Source: Cladosporium sp. IMV 00045
Taxonomy: Eukaryota; Ascomycota; Dothideomycetes; Cladosporiales; Cladosporiaceae
NCBI GenBank assembly: GCA_001931905.2
Contig: MSJI02000604.1
Coordinates: 62,001 to 126,000 of the forward strand
DNA length: 64,000 nt
Direction: 5' to 3'
Made by a program: the position numbers and the translations under genes. Each line of letters opens with the position of its first letter. The stretch's first letter is position 1. Positions 10,439-22,096 of this stretch are shown here, in pieces. The notes below the pieces were generated by a model. It made no database searches. It saw only the letters and a list, made by a program, of their open reading frames with translations, and had not been told where the DNA came from.

Positions 10439-12236
10439 TCAAGAGGGCAGGTACTTCGCAGTCGCAACCCGCATGCGTTTCCCAAACAACCAAAGCGGCA
10501 CAGCCAACAAACCAAAGACACCCATGATCATGCCGAAGATACCAAATGGCAACCCAGGCCCAGCAGCAATCACCCAGTCAGTGATGAAGAAAGTCCATGC
10601 GAAAGCGATGACAGATCTCACAATTGTCGTCATGACGAAACAATCACCATGCAGAGGCCTGTAGGAGTCGATGATCTGTCATAGTGTCAGTATTGAGCAT
10701 CTGCAGAACTTGGGGCAAGCTTTGAGCATACATAGTTGAAGCCGATCGAGGGTATCGATGTCGTTGCAGCAGAGATCATGCCAGCTCCTACCGCAAGGCC
10801 AGCCCATGCGTGCGCGCTGGGATTAGCAGCACAGAAGCCGAAAGTCCATAGGCCTGTCACCGCCAGGAAGATGCCAGGGAATAGCGCAGGCAGACGAGTC
10901 TCGGGTTCCGAGAGTCCATGTGAGTCAGACTTCGCTCTTTTGGTCACGAGCCAATCTGCAGTGAAGAATGTGACTATGCCACCAACGATGACTCCAACAA
11001 GCCCCCCAAGGTTGATCAGTCCAACATCAGGTCCCCAGAGGTAAGGCGGCTGGGAAAGAAAGATTGGCCCAACGGTCGCAGTTGTGACGATAGCAGCAAC
11101 CAGACCACCGTATAATAGCATCACAACCCACGTGCCAGGAAACGCCAATGACAGCCAGGGGGCGATGAAGTGCTTGACGACTTGACCACGATACATGCCG
11201 AATTTGAGACTCTGTACGTATGACCAAGGAGGCAGAGCGACATTTTCGTTGTCTAGCACATCCTCCCTGAATGTACTCTCGGCTTTCTGCACCGATCCTA
11301 GGCGGTTGCTCCCGTCGACGTGTTCCTGCATGAGATGGGCTTCACGGTCGAAAAGCGTCTCCGGAACAATCAGAACTTCCAGGATGAGCGTGAAGCCTAC
11401 CAGTACCGCGCTGATCCAGAAAAGGTACCGGTATCCCAAAGCAGCTGCGATATAGCCTCCCGAAACACCAGCGACGAATGGGCCACCGGCCAGACATACA
11501 GTGTACGCGACCATGGCTCGACCGCGCTCGTGGTGAAAGAAAACGTCACCTGTGATCTCGGGCGCGAATGTGTACACCGGTCCACTGGAAGCACCCTGTA
11601 AAGCTCTTGCAGCCAGTAAGGAGGCGAAGCTCTCAGCTAAGCCGCACCAGATAGAGGTGAGTAGAAGAAAGAACATGGATGCGATCAAGATGGGGCGCCG
11701 ACCGAAAATGTTTCCCAACGGCACCCAGATGATGTTTGAGGTGCCGAGCAAGAGTGTTGAGACCTAAAACGATGGTATCAGTCTCAATGGTGTAACATTC
11801 AAGAATATGGTGTTGGGAACTCACGGCAACGAGTTGCGACAACCTGGCAATTGGCTGGTGAGGTATGAATTGATACTCCATGATTGTGAGCGCAGGTGCC
11901 ACAGCGCCCGCAGCAAAGTCAGCCGCCAATGCATAGAAGCACATGGTGAACAAGATGGCGTAGCGCCGGGTAGAAGACCAGTTGAGGGGATCTGTGGGAC
12001 TCTGTGAAGGCGTAGGAACAAGGCGGATGTGATCTCTGTCACTGACTGTCGTACCTGTTGGAGTGCGATGGATCTCATGTTCTGAGGATCGTGTTCTTAG
12101 TAAAACCTATCTCGAAAATAAGGGCATTCCCCGGGAGTCTGAAAATCCACGTACCGATCAAACGCACAGTTCCTGGTGGCTCGCAGTCCCGCAGCTCATT
12201 CTTGGTCATTGCGAAAGCACGGCGCCAGGATGTCAT
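10439..12236 (-). CDS. MFS transporter 2 (DHA1/HOL1-like)
   Basis: Four exons: 12236-12155, 12054-11825, 11763-10732 and 10675-10439; 526 residues. The N-terminus has the family string EPPGTVRLI, completed across intron 1, then DPLNW just before helix 1. GNIFGRRPIL is motif A, and an RALQGASSGP segment follows in helix 4. The end FGKRMRVATAKYLPS closes helix 12. It is a proton-coupled exporter or importer of unknown substrate, in the plasma membrane. The ATG at 12236 is chosen; an in-frame ATG at 12209 is the main alternative. It is of the same broad family as the transporter at 3586-5511 but clearly not a recent copy. Confidence 0.88.
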
Positions 12237-12667
12237 ATTGGGCAGAAAGGACCTTGGGAAAGTCGAATGCTTCGAGCATGAGATGTACCTCTGATGAACC
12301 GCAGCATAGAAGTTGTGTGCGCCTTTCACGAGAGCTACCTTGATTTAGTAGTAGGGTACATGTAATCAAGAGAGTTGTTCGGCTGATGATGTTCGGGGTT
12401 ACCTTGCGGATGTGTGGGGGCCCCGCGATTGCCTCAGGAAAACGATCAGGAGAGCCAGTCATATCCTATGAGGCGATGTCAGGTGAGCAGGCTTGGAAGC
12501 TGGCTCAGCAGGCGCCCAGCCAACTTCTTTGGGACTTCGGATGGATCTTGACACGGAAGCTGTAGGAATCAAACGCTGGCGACTTACTTGCCACGGCAAG
12601 AGAGTCAACAACTGCGATGAGTGGAGAACAAAGTTTGTTTTCGAGACTACTAACAATACTCAACCGA
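12237..12667. other. Intergenic: MFS2 upstream region
   Basis: No gene is supported. It holds the MFS2 promoter and the 3' flank of the cupin gene. Short open stretches here do not continue into either neighbour. Confidence 0.55.
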
Positions 12668-13222
12668 TCACTTCTTCCCGGAAGCAGGCACACCATCCAT
12701 GCCGACGCCATAGTCTTCTCCCAGCGCCTTGCCTTCATGTTGAATAGGTTGCGATTCCTGCAAAACATACATCATGCGAGCCCATTGGGTCAGGCTGGGA
12801 TTTTTCCAAGCATGATTAGTGCCGCGCTGTATTGCAACGTCACCCCTCTTCATCGTTCTCTTCTCGCCAGAGTCCAGAACCAATTCGACCTCTCCCTCGA
12901 GAACAACACCATAGTCGAGGCTGACTGTTCTGTGCATCGGAGAAAGCGAGTTCGGGGGACAGTCCACAAACCTCAGCACAGTGCCTCCAGGGATCACAAG
13001 ACCCGGTGGAGAACTGAGGAAGGTTTGATAATTCGCCATGTCCTTGTCTTGGTTGAAGTCGACCGGAAATTGTGATGTTGTGTAGCCAAGGCCAAATTTC
13101 GCGCCGTTCGGGAGTGCCTTCCAATCAACCGATTCTGGAATCGCATTGGAGAATGTGGCTTGCCCTTCATCATCGTGGGTAGTAATGAATCGGTTGATCG
13201 AAGGCAAGTTGTTGTCTTCCAT
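12668..13222 (-). CDS. Single-domain cupin protein
   Basis: One exon, 184 residues, starting at the ATG followed by EDNNLPSINRFITTHDDEG. Cupin motif 1 appears as PMHRTVSLDYGVVLEGEV, in which the usual second His (HxH) is replaced by Thr, and motif 2 as GDVAIQRGTNHAWKN with its His and Asn kept. The frame is open further upstream, but the cupin similarity begins after the chosen ATG. Stand-alone cupins of this type often sit in fungal metabolic clusters as decarboxylases, isomerases, cyclases or dioxygenases; which applies here cannot be read from sequence. The depleted motif 1 suggests weaker or altered metal binding. Confidence 0.75.
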   Translation of the reverse strand: MEDNNLPSINRFITTHDDEGQATFSNAIPESVDWKALPNGAKFGLGYTTSQFPVDFNQDKDMANYQTFLSSPPGLVIPGGTVLRFVDCPPNSLSPMHRTVSLDYGVVLEGEVELVLDSGEKRTMKRGDVAIQRGTNHAWKNPSLTQWARMMYVLQESQPIQHEGKALGEDYGVGMDGVPASGKK

Positions 13223-13503
13223 AATACCTTCAGGTGCTAAGGCAATCGGTCGAGGCGTGTGCTCGAAGTCTTGCTTGCGATGGAGTGCGCGCAAAGGTGG
13301 CAAATGGGATGAGGATTGTTGACAGCGCCAATTGGACGAGAGGAGAATGCTATTCCGTGCATCAACGTGTCGAAAGACGTTCATGTCCGGCTGACGGTTT
13401 TCAAGGACAGGAGAGAACGGAGCGGATCGATGCCGGAAGCTGATGATCGGATCCATGTGGGTGACCTGGCAGATTCCGCGTGGGGGCGCACCTACCGCGT
13501 GGC

Positions 13504-16500
13504 TCACGTCGGCAACTTTCCAAGCTCATTGATCAGACTCGTCAAGTTGTCAACAAGCGGAGGCAAACTCCCTTTTGTCTGAGGAAAGTTGCCTTTAAGC
13601 ACTCCGGCGGCAGTGGACATGACGGCCCGCGAATCGAAGAGCGAGCAAAAGCTTCCCATCGCAGAGTTCAATGTGTTGGCTGACGTTCCGGTCGTTGAAT
13701 TGACGACGTTCTGTAGACCAGGAATCCCATGACCTAGGTGTATGAACGCTTTTGTGGTTTTGCTCTCGGTTTCGTCCAACATTACTCTGGCTTGTCTTTT
13801 GGAAATACTGGAGATACCCAGTAGAGATGGAGACTGCGGCAAGTGGGCAGCGATGGGAGTTGCAATGCCGCTTTGGCGACTCGAACCGGATGTGATCATA
13901 CCCCATACCCAAATGACAAGCGTCGCGTGGTAGAGAGCAACCGCGTAGAAGTCTCTGAGTCTAGTCTTCTCAAATCTTTTCGCGTGATGGAAGACCTGAC
14001 CAGCGTGCCAGATAGCTTTGCGGGATTCGGAGCTCTGTGTCCATTGTCGAACTTGTGGATAGATCCGACGAGCTTCTTCCTCGCCTGCCCGACCTGCGAA
14101 GAGCTGAATGTCCTCCAGAGCGACATGTAAGGACATCATGAGAAATTCGAGGACGAAGGGAACCTCTGGTGGAGTACCTGTGTCTGTTTCGCAAGACGTC
14201 TGGAAGGCGGTCAAATCGTCATAACTAAGGAATATTAGTGGCTATTAGGTGTCTTATGAGGCTGTGATGGGCTTACAGCTCCCTCGACTTGCTTATTAGT
14301 GCCAGTTCTTTGTCTCTTCGACGTCGATCTCCAGCACAATGCAACATGTGAGCTTGCTGGCGGTATTGGAATACTTCATGAGCCAGAGAGTGTGCAATCA
14401 GAAGTCGACAGAGGGTAGTATCGCAATGATGGTTTTGACGGAAGAAGTTCTCAGGGTCGCTGAACATCTCGGCCGCCGACGGCAGACCTGCAGACTCAAT
14501 TGACATCTGAGCGAGGAATGTAGTCCGCCAGGTATTGGCGTTCGGCGACAGCCACAGATCTCGTGAAGCTGGCACTGGGAGTTGCATTTGTGCCGTCATG
14601 ATGAGTGGGGACCGCATGTGAGCAATCATGGCTTGCGAGTCGTGTAGGAATGTGAAGAAGACAAGACGTTTCCAGCCTTCCTGTTGTGACCACTCTTTCC
14701 ATTTCTTTTCCACAGTTTCTGGTGAGTCTTCAAGCGTGGGGACGATCTTGCCATACCGTGATCCGGAGAAAGTATTGGACCATGATAGCATCGTGACGGG
14801 CGGCTGCAAGAAGGAAGCTGCAATCTCGGTCGATCGTCGAAAACCACTCCAGAGGCCGGTGTTTACCCACATCAGAGAGGTCTGTACTGCCTGCAGCTCT
14901 CTGGTAGTGCTGTTGTCTCTTTCGAATTCAGCGGCAATGGCGTAACGGACTACATCCTGGAGCACCATGCCCATCTTCCATATTGGTGGGAAGCTGACAA
15001 ATGCTGCACCCCTAGCTACCATCGCCAAAAGAAGCTCGGTGCGAGTATTTTGAGAGTCAAAACTGGGCGAGTGAATGTATGATCCAATGGCATGCGCATC
15101 ATCTAGCAAGAACACATCGATGAGATCTTCCAGAAGCTGCAATGATGGAAAGGAAGGTATAGATCTGCGAGGGACATCGGTCAGATTTGAACTTTATGGG
15201 AGATTCAACGACATGGCTTCCAAGGGAATGTTCATCGATCATGCTTAATGGTACATCTCTTTATGCGTTGCGCTGCTATGGCGCACTCCAATGCGGTGTC
15301 ACTCACAGTTTTTGTACCGTACATTGCGTGACAGTTCTGATCATTTGATCTCTGCTGCTTTGCTCGAGCGAGCAATGTGATATTTGCCGCGCCTTCGGGC
15401 TCGTCAGCTGGTCTGCAGCATTGACCCGGTCCTCTTGTACATTCAGCTCCGCATCTCCTGCGAAGGCTCCAACACCCCGCGGAGGTATCCAGGTGCTCCA
15501 AGACCAAGGAGATCGCCTGAGTGCCTCAGATCGTGGGCCAGCTTCAGAGCCGGGCGTGATCCCATCCTTCCGAAAAGTTCCTTGAGGCTGTATCTGGGCT
15601 TCGTCAAGAGGGATTGAGATCCAAGCAGCCGGATCATCCAGAAAGGAGAAGTCGATGTCGGCGGCACCAAAGTTGAGGTCTTGTGTGTAATTGGAAACAT
15701 CTAGTGGCGGCGCGATGCTATCGTGGTTACCGACGTCCGTAATTGGCATCATAATGTGTTCGAAGAATTCAGGATAGACAGTCTCAAATGCCACTGCATC
15801 GTCGTCTACGCCTAAGTCAAGAATCGGGGCATCAGGTAAACCGGTGGCCAGATCAGCTTCCTCTGTGGGCTCTGCGATGTTGCTCCCGGCTTCGGTCCTC
15901 TTCGGCGAGTGATGTGATGCGGTCTCTACCATCGGCTGTGGCTCAATATCATCATAATGGCTAGAGTTTGGAGCCAAAGAGGCCCTATGGTCTTGCAATT
16001 GTCGCTCTTCTGTTTCAACGCAGGCGATATCTTTGCTTTTGCAACGCTGTATTATAGTCAGCTGGCGGATGAACGGCCAATCGAGACCAAGTTGCAAGAT
16101 GGAGCTGATATTCAGCCAAATGGTTGATGCTTACTTTACACGGCCTCTCCTGTTCACACTTCGTCTTTGAGCGAATGCATGGCTGGCACGCCTTCTCCGT
16201 TCTCCTCCGCACCGAGCGTTCTCCTTGCGCTGCATTCTCGTGCGAGACACGATGTCGATTCAAGAGGTCGCTACAAGGACTGTCAGTGATGTTGCTCTGA
16301 TCTGCCGACAACGTTCAACAGCATCTCGCAGCGGTGCATGGGTGTTTGGATTTACGACACCTCCTTTGTACGCGGGTGACCTCGTGAAAGAATTCAGCGA
16401 AACAAGAGGCGGACTTACGCTCTGTTGAACCCTTTCCCGCAGTCTGAGCATTTGTATGCACGGTCGTTGTCATCTACATTGAGTGAGTTGCGAGGATTAA

Positions 16501-16665
16501 TACAGTCTGGCGGCCCTTCTTACGTGACTTGAGATGCCGGTTAAGATGATCTGCCCGCTCATAGGTGCGATTACATATGAAGCATCGATGACTGGAACGA
16601 CTTGTAGATGCTGCGATGGTCTCACCTGCTGCAAGACCTTCTTGTCGTGATGCGTTGGCAACCAT
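13504..16665 (-). CDS. C2H2-C2H2-Zn2Cys6 transcription factor (TF2)
   Basis: Six exons: 16665-16524, 16473-16419, 16270-16135, 16046-15307, 15164-14277 and 14224-13504; 893 residues. Order: C2H2 finger 1 (CFICNRTYERADHLNRH...H), C2H2 finger 2 (CSDCGKGFNRA...H), Zn2Cys6 (CQPCIRSKTKC then CKRCKSKDIAC, split by intron 3), an acidic linker with FSFLDD, and the fungal-specific TF domain ending in MMSLHVALED and a C-terminal helical tail. It is intact, unlike TF1. The first three introns interrupt the zinc fingers at the same places as in the copies at 105-3124 and 60347-63365, so all three are paralogues. Nuclear regulator; its position between cupin and fumarylacetoacetase genes makes it the likely pathway-specific activator of this cluster (inference). 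Confidence 0.88.
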
Positions 16666-16868
16666 GTCGTAGGCAAACGACAGTACGAGATTGAGGGCGA
16701 CGGAAAGGTGGCGCGAAGGCGAAGGAAGCTCAACCCCCACGCGCCTCCGCAGCTTGACATCTACCGAGGATCTTAAGTTGAAAAATTCAAGATCACGTGA
16801 CAAACACGCCACCCTTGTCTCTGCTTTGCCTCTTGCAACGCTGAGGCGCCTACCTAATGCTACCTCAC

Positions 16869-18141
16869 TTACTCATCCATCGCACTTGCCGGGAGTAATG
16901 TTCCAACGCACTCCCCAAATCCAACGCCATCACCACAGTAGCCCTCCAGTAAAACCGTCTCGCCATCTTCAAGATAGCCACGCGGCGGAATAGTGCCAGC
17001 CCGCATGAACTCCATCAGACACCCGTGTTCTTCCTCTCCCGGACCGCTGACTGTTCCGGTGGCGATGATGTCTCCAGTCTGTAGCCCGCAGCCTGCCAGC
17101 ACCTGCTGCGCAAGACACTGCTCCAGCGTCCAATACATGCTGGCGGCGTTAGACCTGCAAATCGTCTTGGCTACCTTCGCTCCTGGCGTCGTAATATGGA
17201 CTTGCAGCTTGATGTTGCGGGCCTCCTCGCCGGAATCAGTCAGGTAGGATCGGACCGGCACATCTGGCCGTCGGGGCACCGAAGCTGTGCGGAAGGCTTG
17301 GAGTGCTTCGGACGTGATAATCCACGGTGATGTGCTTGTGCCGAGGTTCTTGCCATTGAGAGGCCCAAGAGGACTCATCTCAAAGCCTTGTATGTCGCGG
17401 GCTGTCATCTATCGTCAGCCAGCTGTGTAAGCGGTACCGCTCGGTCAAGTAGAACCCACCACTCCAATCATTGACAAGCACAAACCCAAAGACATGCTCT
17501 CCCGCCTGCCTCGCCGTCACTCTGGCCCTCCTTTTGAGAGGCTTCCCAATAATAGCAGCAAGCTCAAGCTCAAAATCCATCCATTTCGAAGCTCCAAAGA
17601 CGATCTCACTTTGGCCGGGTTTCCCAGCCCAGTACTGACCCAAGGGTCGAACTTGTGAAGTCCCGGACACATCAAGACTGCTACAGCGCCCTGCATATCC
17701 TACGGGTTGATGATAGAAAGCGGGTGGATGAGAGCGCATACCAGTCATGGCTTCTGATGCGTTCTCTACATGGTCTGCCGAACAGCTAAAATCGGAAAAG
17801 TCGCCGCAGCGAACGGGTAAGTGCATTTTCACCGCGGTGATGGTTTCAATGGCTGAGCTGGGAATACCAGAGGTTTTCAGCAGCTGCTGAATACATTCCC
17901 GGACACCTTGATGAGTTGACTTCGGCAGGGCGGCGAAGGCGTTCAGGGTCGACGAGGAGAAGACATCTTGCGGGAGGTGTGCGATGCTGGAAAAATAATG
18001 AGACAGTTCTGCGAGGAATATGACGTTGTCTTCGTATCTTGTCACGCATTGCGGCGTTGTATGAAGATTGGACGAAGCAATGCCGAAGGGGATGTTTGCC
18101 AGGCCGAAGTGTAAGGCATAGCCTGGTAGTGGTGAAGTCAT
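16869..18141 (-). CDS. Fumarylacetoacetase
   Basis: Two exons, 18141-17460 and 17401-16869; 404 residues, normal full length for fungal fumarylacetoacetase. The enzyme cleaves fumarylacetoacetate to fumarate and acetoacetate, the last step of homogentisate degradation. Visible signs are the N-terminal SH3-like half (FGLANIPFGI), the metal-binding DFELELAAIIGK and NDWSARDIQ, the latter completed across the intron, and GTVSGPGEE near the end. It is cytosolic. Homogentisate dioxygenase and maleylacetoacetate isomerase are not in the window, so this copy may serve a different ring-cleavage product, with the LigB-type enzyme next door as the obvious partner. A generic FAH-family C-C hydrolase is the alternative reading. 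Confidence 0.92.
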
Positions 18142-18459
18142 GTCGATCGAACCGTCGGTATCTTTCTACGAGGGATACCGTGTGACAATTGCAGAAGTTC
18201 GATAAAAATGAATTGTATTTATTGACCCAAGTCCAGATTATATGAAGCAACCTCCACCTTATCCGAAGTTGGCTTGCATTTTTTTTGCCGGATGGCCTCA
18301 ACAGTGGAGTGTGTATGTCCAAGAATTCACCAGCGACCAGGCTGCCCCCAACCATATATTCTCGAGGCAACTCTGCTCAATGTTTAATGAGTGCGTGACC
18401 GGCTCGAACACAGTCGACACCCAAGTTAAGATGCTAATCCTCTCGCTCCATAACAGGCA
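18142..18459. other. Intergenic: fumarylacetoacetase upstream region
   Basis: No gene is supported. It is the fumarylacetoacetase promoter and the 3' flank of the LigB gene. Confidence 0.55.
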
Positions 18460-19404
18460 CTAGACGCTAATTCCCCCTGACTTGTTCTCACCGCCCCAAG
18501 ACCCAATGGTGAACTGACTGTTGCACATATTGGTCAGCTCCCACGTCTCGGCTCTAAGCCTACCTCCTTCTTCCGCCTCGTCCTCCCAGTCCCCTGCCGC
18601 CCCTGCAACAAAACACGCAGCCATGAAGTGGTCATCTGTAGCATGGGCATCACGAAATTGTGGATGCTTCATCAAGCGGGTGACCGCTCTTCTGAGGGCA
18701 GGACCACGGTTGTTTGTGAAAACGTCCTCAACGCTCTGCCTGAATTCCAATGCCCAGCCCTCGGGTGGCGTCTCTTGGGCAAAGCTGTCCCGGTATTTCA
18801 GCATAGGCGCCCATTTGTTGCGGTAAAGATTGTGCACTGCACCGCCCGTGCCGATAAGCAGGTAGCCTTCGCTGCGGAGGCTGTGAAGTGCGCTGCCAAC
18901 ACGCATGTGGAAATGTGGATCAAAGCGTGCATTCATTGATAGAATGGTAGTCGGTGGGCAGTACTTGGGAAACATCCGAATGAGGATCAGATAGGTGTCG
19001 TGGATCCATTCAAAGCTCGGCTTTGGAGTGGCGTGGAAGCCGGCGTCGTTGAGAATGGATATCACTCTGTCACCAGTGGGGAGATCCGGGTTAAGCTTGT
19101 AATCGACATACTTGGAAGGGTGCACATAGGCCACTGGCGACTTTCCAGGAGCTGGATTTGTGGCTACCTCGATCGTGTTCTCGCCTACGCAGTCCCAATG
19201 TGCGCCCATCATGATGACACCTTTGATATTGTTGGCGAGTGCTGCGTCGCCGCAGGCTTTCCAGTAGTCTGCGGACTCAGACTCCTCACCCAACATCATC
19301 GTCGAGCCATGAGAGAAGAAGTGGACCGGTGTGAGTGCTTTTGGAGTGTCAGCATGTATTCCAAAGTGATACAGCTCTCTGTACAGAACGGGGACCATAC
19401 TCAT
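18460..19404 (-). CDS. LigB-type (class III) extradiol ring-cleavage dioxygenase
   Basis: One exon, 314 residues from the ATG at 19404 (MSMVPVLY); an ATG two codons later is equally possible. The protein matches the 4,5-DOPA-extradiol-dioxygenase group of the LigB superfamily, which opens catecholic rings next to the diol using a non-haem metal. The expected His ligands are visible in FFSHGSTMM, MGAHWDC and WIHDTYLIL, and the catalytic His region is GGAVHNL; DPHFHMRVG is also family-typical. It is cytosolic. It lies between the fumarylacetoacetase and the FAD monooxygenase genes, all on the minus strand, consistent with hydroxylation followed by ring opening and hydrolysis. Confidence 0.88.
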   Translation of the reverse strand: MSMVPVLYRELYHFGIHADTPKALTPVHFFSHGSTMMLGEESESADYWKACGDAALANNIKGVIMMGAHWDCVGENTIEVATNPAPGKSPVAYVHPSKYVDYKLNPDLPTGDRVISILNDAGFHATPKPSFEWIHDTYLILIRMFPKYCPPTTILSMNARFDPHFHMRVGSALHSLRSEGYLLIGTGGAVHNLYRNKWAPMLKYRDSFAQETPPEGWALEFRQSVEDVFTNNRGPALRRAVTRLMKHPQFRDAHATDDHFMAACFVAGAAGDWEDEAEEGGRLRAETWELTNMCNSQFTIGSWGGENKSGGISV

Positions 19405-19864
19405 GATAGCAGTCGATATTACTTTTCTAGGGTAAACGATACTTCGTGAGGACAAAGCCGCTTCGATTAATGTGCGCCAATGTTCAAGTTTCTGCTGATG
19501 GGCTGCCCTCGATGCAATGCTTAACTTCAATACTACTGACTGCACGAATCAATCCATACAATCAGGTGCCGACCAAAGTGCGTGTGGTAATGGAAGATGT
19601 GGAGGCTTTGTTGGACGTCCCGGGCGTCTTGATCCGGTGGAGGTGCTTTACTTCGGAACGGAAACTGGAACATGCCACCTTTACGTTCGGAGAAACGGTC
19701 GTCCGATCTATCTATTGAGTCTAATCGGCAGGCAACTCTCAGTCTCAACGCCTGAGGACACCGTTATGAATGCATGACATGGTGATGCTAGAATCATCGT
19801 GTTCAAGGTCAGAATGGCGTTGAACGTTTCAAATAATTGGTATCACTTGCGCTACTTTGCTACT
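19405..19864. other. Intergenic: LigB gene upstream region
   Basis: No gene is supported. The reading frame of the LigB gene stays open for some distance upstream without a better start. Confidence 0.55.
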
Positions 19865-22096
19865 TTACTCGATCCGAAACGCTCCACTCAAATCGCTGAC
19901 GCCTTCCCCTTTCACCAATTTTGCCTCTTCAATGCCGTATATAGGAACTTCAGCTAGTCCCTTCACCACGTGATGCAACGTGGGCAGGCTCTGCCAATCG
20001 CGCTCATCGAAAGCGATAGATGCATCAACTGTGGTCATCGTCTCGTCCTCCACACCTTCATTCGCAGGTTCAGGATGGGGAATGAAGACAAAGTAGTCCG
20101 CATCTGCCTTTCCAGGCTGACCGACAGCGGGGACATAGCGATGCGCAAATTGTCCCTGTTCTGGAGGAGGTGACGGCGGACCAGGGATGCGTTGCGTACC
20201 CTCACCATTTGCAACCGCCGGGTGTGTCTGCGGTTTGGACAAACCACGTACCTTGACCTCTAAAACCCGAGCCCCGCGCCAGCTAAGAGTAACATTTGCA
20301 TTGTCACCATTGACATTGGCTGCAATGTCGCAGAAGAGCTTGGGCGCACCTAGCTCATCGCGACCTGTGATGATGGTGTCTGCGAGATTCTCGAATAAAA
20401 CTGCTAAGAAGGTGCCGAAGAGTTTTGTGCCGTCGCCTTTGGTATAGTTGACCCCATGGATATACAGCCCACAATGACTGTAACCTCCACCGCCTAACCA
20501 TGTCATGCCATCTAGAGTGGTGCAGCTGATACTCGCAGCGGCCAATGTCCCTGGGCTCGTAAAGGCAAACTCTGCGGGTAAGAGGTTCTCAAGATATGTG
20601 CGCGATGACCTGAAGCGGACCGAGATCGTTTCAAAGGCCTCAGGCTTTGCCTGGCGAAGGCGTTGAATGTCCCCATGAGAGGCGTTCGACCCAAGTGGAC
20701 GCCGCGGGCCAGGGCTTGGACCGAAGCAAAATGGACTTCGAAAGCGATGTGCAGAGTCTTGCGAGTTCAGAGATTGCCGGAGCTTGTTCGTTGCGAAATC
20801 GAAAGCGTCGTGACCAAAATTGTATTTCTGATACTCCATCATGTCAAGCTTTTTGCCTTCAGCGGCAAGCTCAGAGGCGTCTTTGCCGGCGGTGCGGGTG
20901 AAGTCTTGAATCTTGTGCGCTCGCTCATAACGACATTCATTGTAGAGCCTGAGCCTTTCCGGAATATTTTGTGGAGCCGTGTTGGGGGGAAGGAGTGCTG
21001 CAAGAGCGACAGCGTCTTCAATCGCCTGGCCGCCACCTTGACCTTGGTGCGGAAGGAATGGATGAGCGGCGTCGCCAATCAGAGCAAGCCTGTTGTGAAT
21101 GAAGGTCGGCATCTTGTCCATGTCCAGCAGCTTCCAGACCTTCGGGTCTTCTGCCTTCTCGATGATGGCTTGGACTGAAGAATCAAAGATTTGGTAGATA
21201 GCGAGCATGCGGTCTTTGCTGCCAGTTTGCTGCCACCCTGCTACAGTGATGTAAGAATCCGATGAGCTGGTTGGAGCCTTGCACCCAAAACGTGCAACAT
21301 AAGGATCATTCGACATACCTTCATCTTCAGCATCTGCCTGCGACTCAGTACTCGGATGGATGCATACAAAGTTCATCATGGTGTTGCTGATGCATGGATA
21401 CATGATGACTCTGCGATCTTCCCCGATCCACATGCTGAGGGTGCTCGGCTTGACCAGAGCCTTGGTCTTAGGGTCGTCCTTCAAAACCTCAGTGGGAATC
21501 AAGAACCTGAAGGCACTCTTACCAGAGTCGAAAGCCTTCAGATCACCGCCTGGAATGCACGCACGAGATGTCGAATGAACGCCGTCTGCGCCGATGAGAA
21601 GATCCCCGCAAATTTCATGGCCATTCGCCAGGGTGATGGAGGCATTTCCTGCATCGAGTCGCTGCACCCGGCTGGCCAGATGTAGCTTAGCCACAGGCCC
21701 CTTGCCGTTTGCATCAAGAGCCATTTCGCGTAAGGCTGTGTGTAGGTGTGCTCTGTGAACAAGGTGCCACGGATGGGCCCAAAGCTTCTCGCCGAGCTTT
21801 TTAGCTGGGATGTGGTATTTCAGCTGGCTGTTGTGAGGGAGATACTCGACCACATCTGTGCATTCAACCCCGCCGATGTTCTCGGCCATAAGCCCCATTC
21901 GCCTCAGGAGTCCATTGCAGTTTGACGCGAGATGGATGGCAGCGCCAGTTTCTTGAGAAAGGCTTGATTGCTCAAAAATGTCGACATGATGACCCTGCTG
22001 TCGCAGCGCAACCGCGGCCGAAAGACCTCCTATGCCAGCGCCAGAGATGAGTATGTGTAGTGGTCGGGCTGCCAGAGAAGGTGAAATGTCGCCCAT
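19865..22096 (-). CDS. FAD monooxygenase fused to an acetoacetate decarboxylase-like domain
   Basis: One uninterrupted exon, 743 residues. About residues 1-430 are a salicylate-hydroxylase-type flavoprotein: GAGIGG (19-24) binds the FAD ADP part, LIGADGVHS is the DG motif, and ALIGDAAHPFLPHQGQG is the GD motif. About residues 440-743 are an acetoacetate decarboxylase (ADC)-like domain: an FRSSRTYLENLLP start, GGGYSHCGLYIHG, and GRDELGAPKLFCDI with Lys586 at the place of the Schiff-base lysine. A proline-rich insert lies near residues 645-660. The fusion would let one polypeptide hydroxylate an aromatic acid and decarboxylate a product; this is inference. It shares a divergent promoter with the CocE2 gene. 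Confidence 0.9.
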   Translation of the reverse strand: MGDISPSLAARPLHILISGAGIGGLSAAVALRQQGHHVDIFEQSSLSQETGAAIHLASNCNGLLRRMGLMAENIGGVECTDVVEYLPHNSQLKYHIPAKKLGEKLWAHPWHLVHRAHLHTALREMALDANGKGPVAKLHLASRVQRLDAGNASITLANGHEICGDLLIGADGVHSTSRACIPGGDLKAFDSGKSAFRFLIPTEVLKDDPKTKALVKPSTLSMWIGEDRRVIMYPCISNTMMNFVCIHPSTESQADAEDEGMSNDPYVARFGCKAPTSSSDSYITVAGWQQTGSKDRMLAIYQIFDSSVQAIIEKAEDPKVWKLLDMDKMPTFIHNRLALIGDAAHPFLPHQGQGGGQAIEDAVALAALLPPNTAPQNIPERLRLYNECRYERAHKIQDFTRTAGKDASELAAEGKKLDMMEYQKYNFGHDAFDFATNKLRQSLNSQDSAHRFRSPFCFGPSPGPRRPLGSNASHGDIQRLRQAKPEAFETISVRFRSSRTYLENLLPAEFAFTSPGTLAAASISCTTLDGMTWLGGGGYSHCGLYIHGVNYTKGDGTKLFGTFLAVLFENLADTIITGRDELGAPKLFCDIAANVNGDNANVTLSWRGARVLEVKVRGLSKPQTHPAVANGEGTQRIPGPPSPPPEQGQFAHRYVPAVGQPGKADADYFVFIPHPEPANEGVEDETMTTVDASIAFDERDWQSLPTLHHVVKGLAEVPIYGIEEAKLVKGEGVSDLSGAFRIE

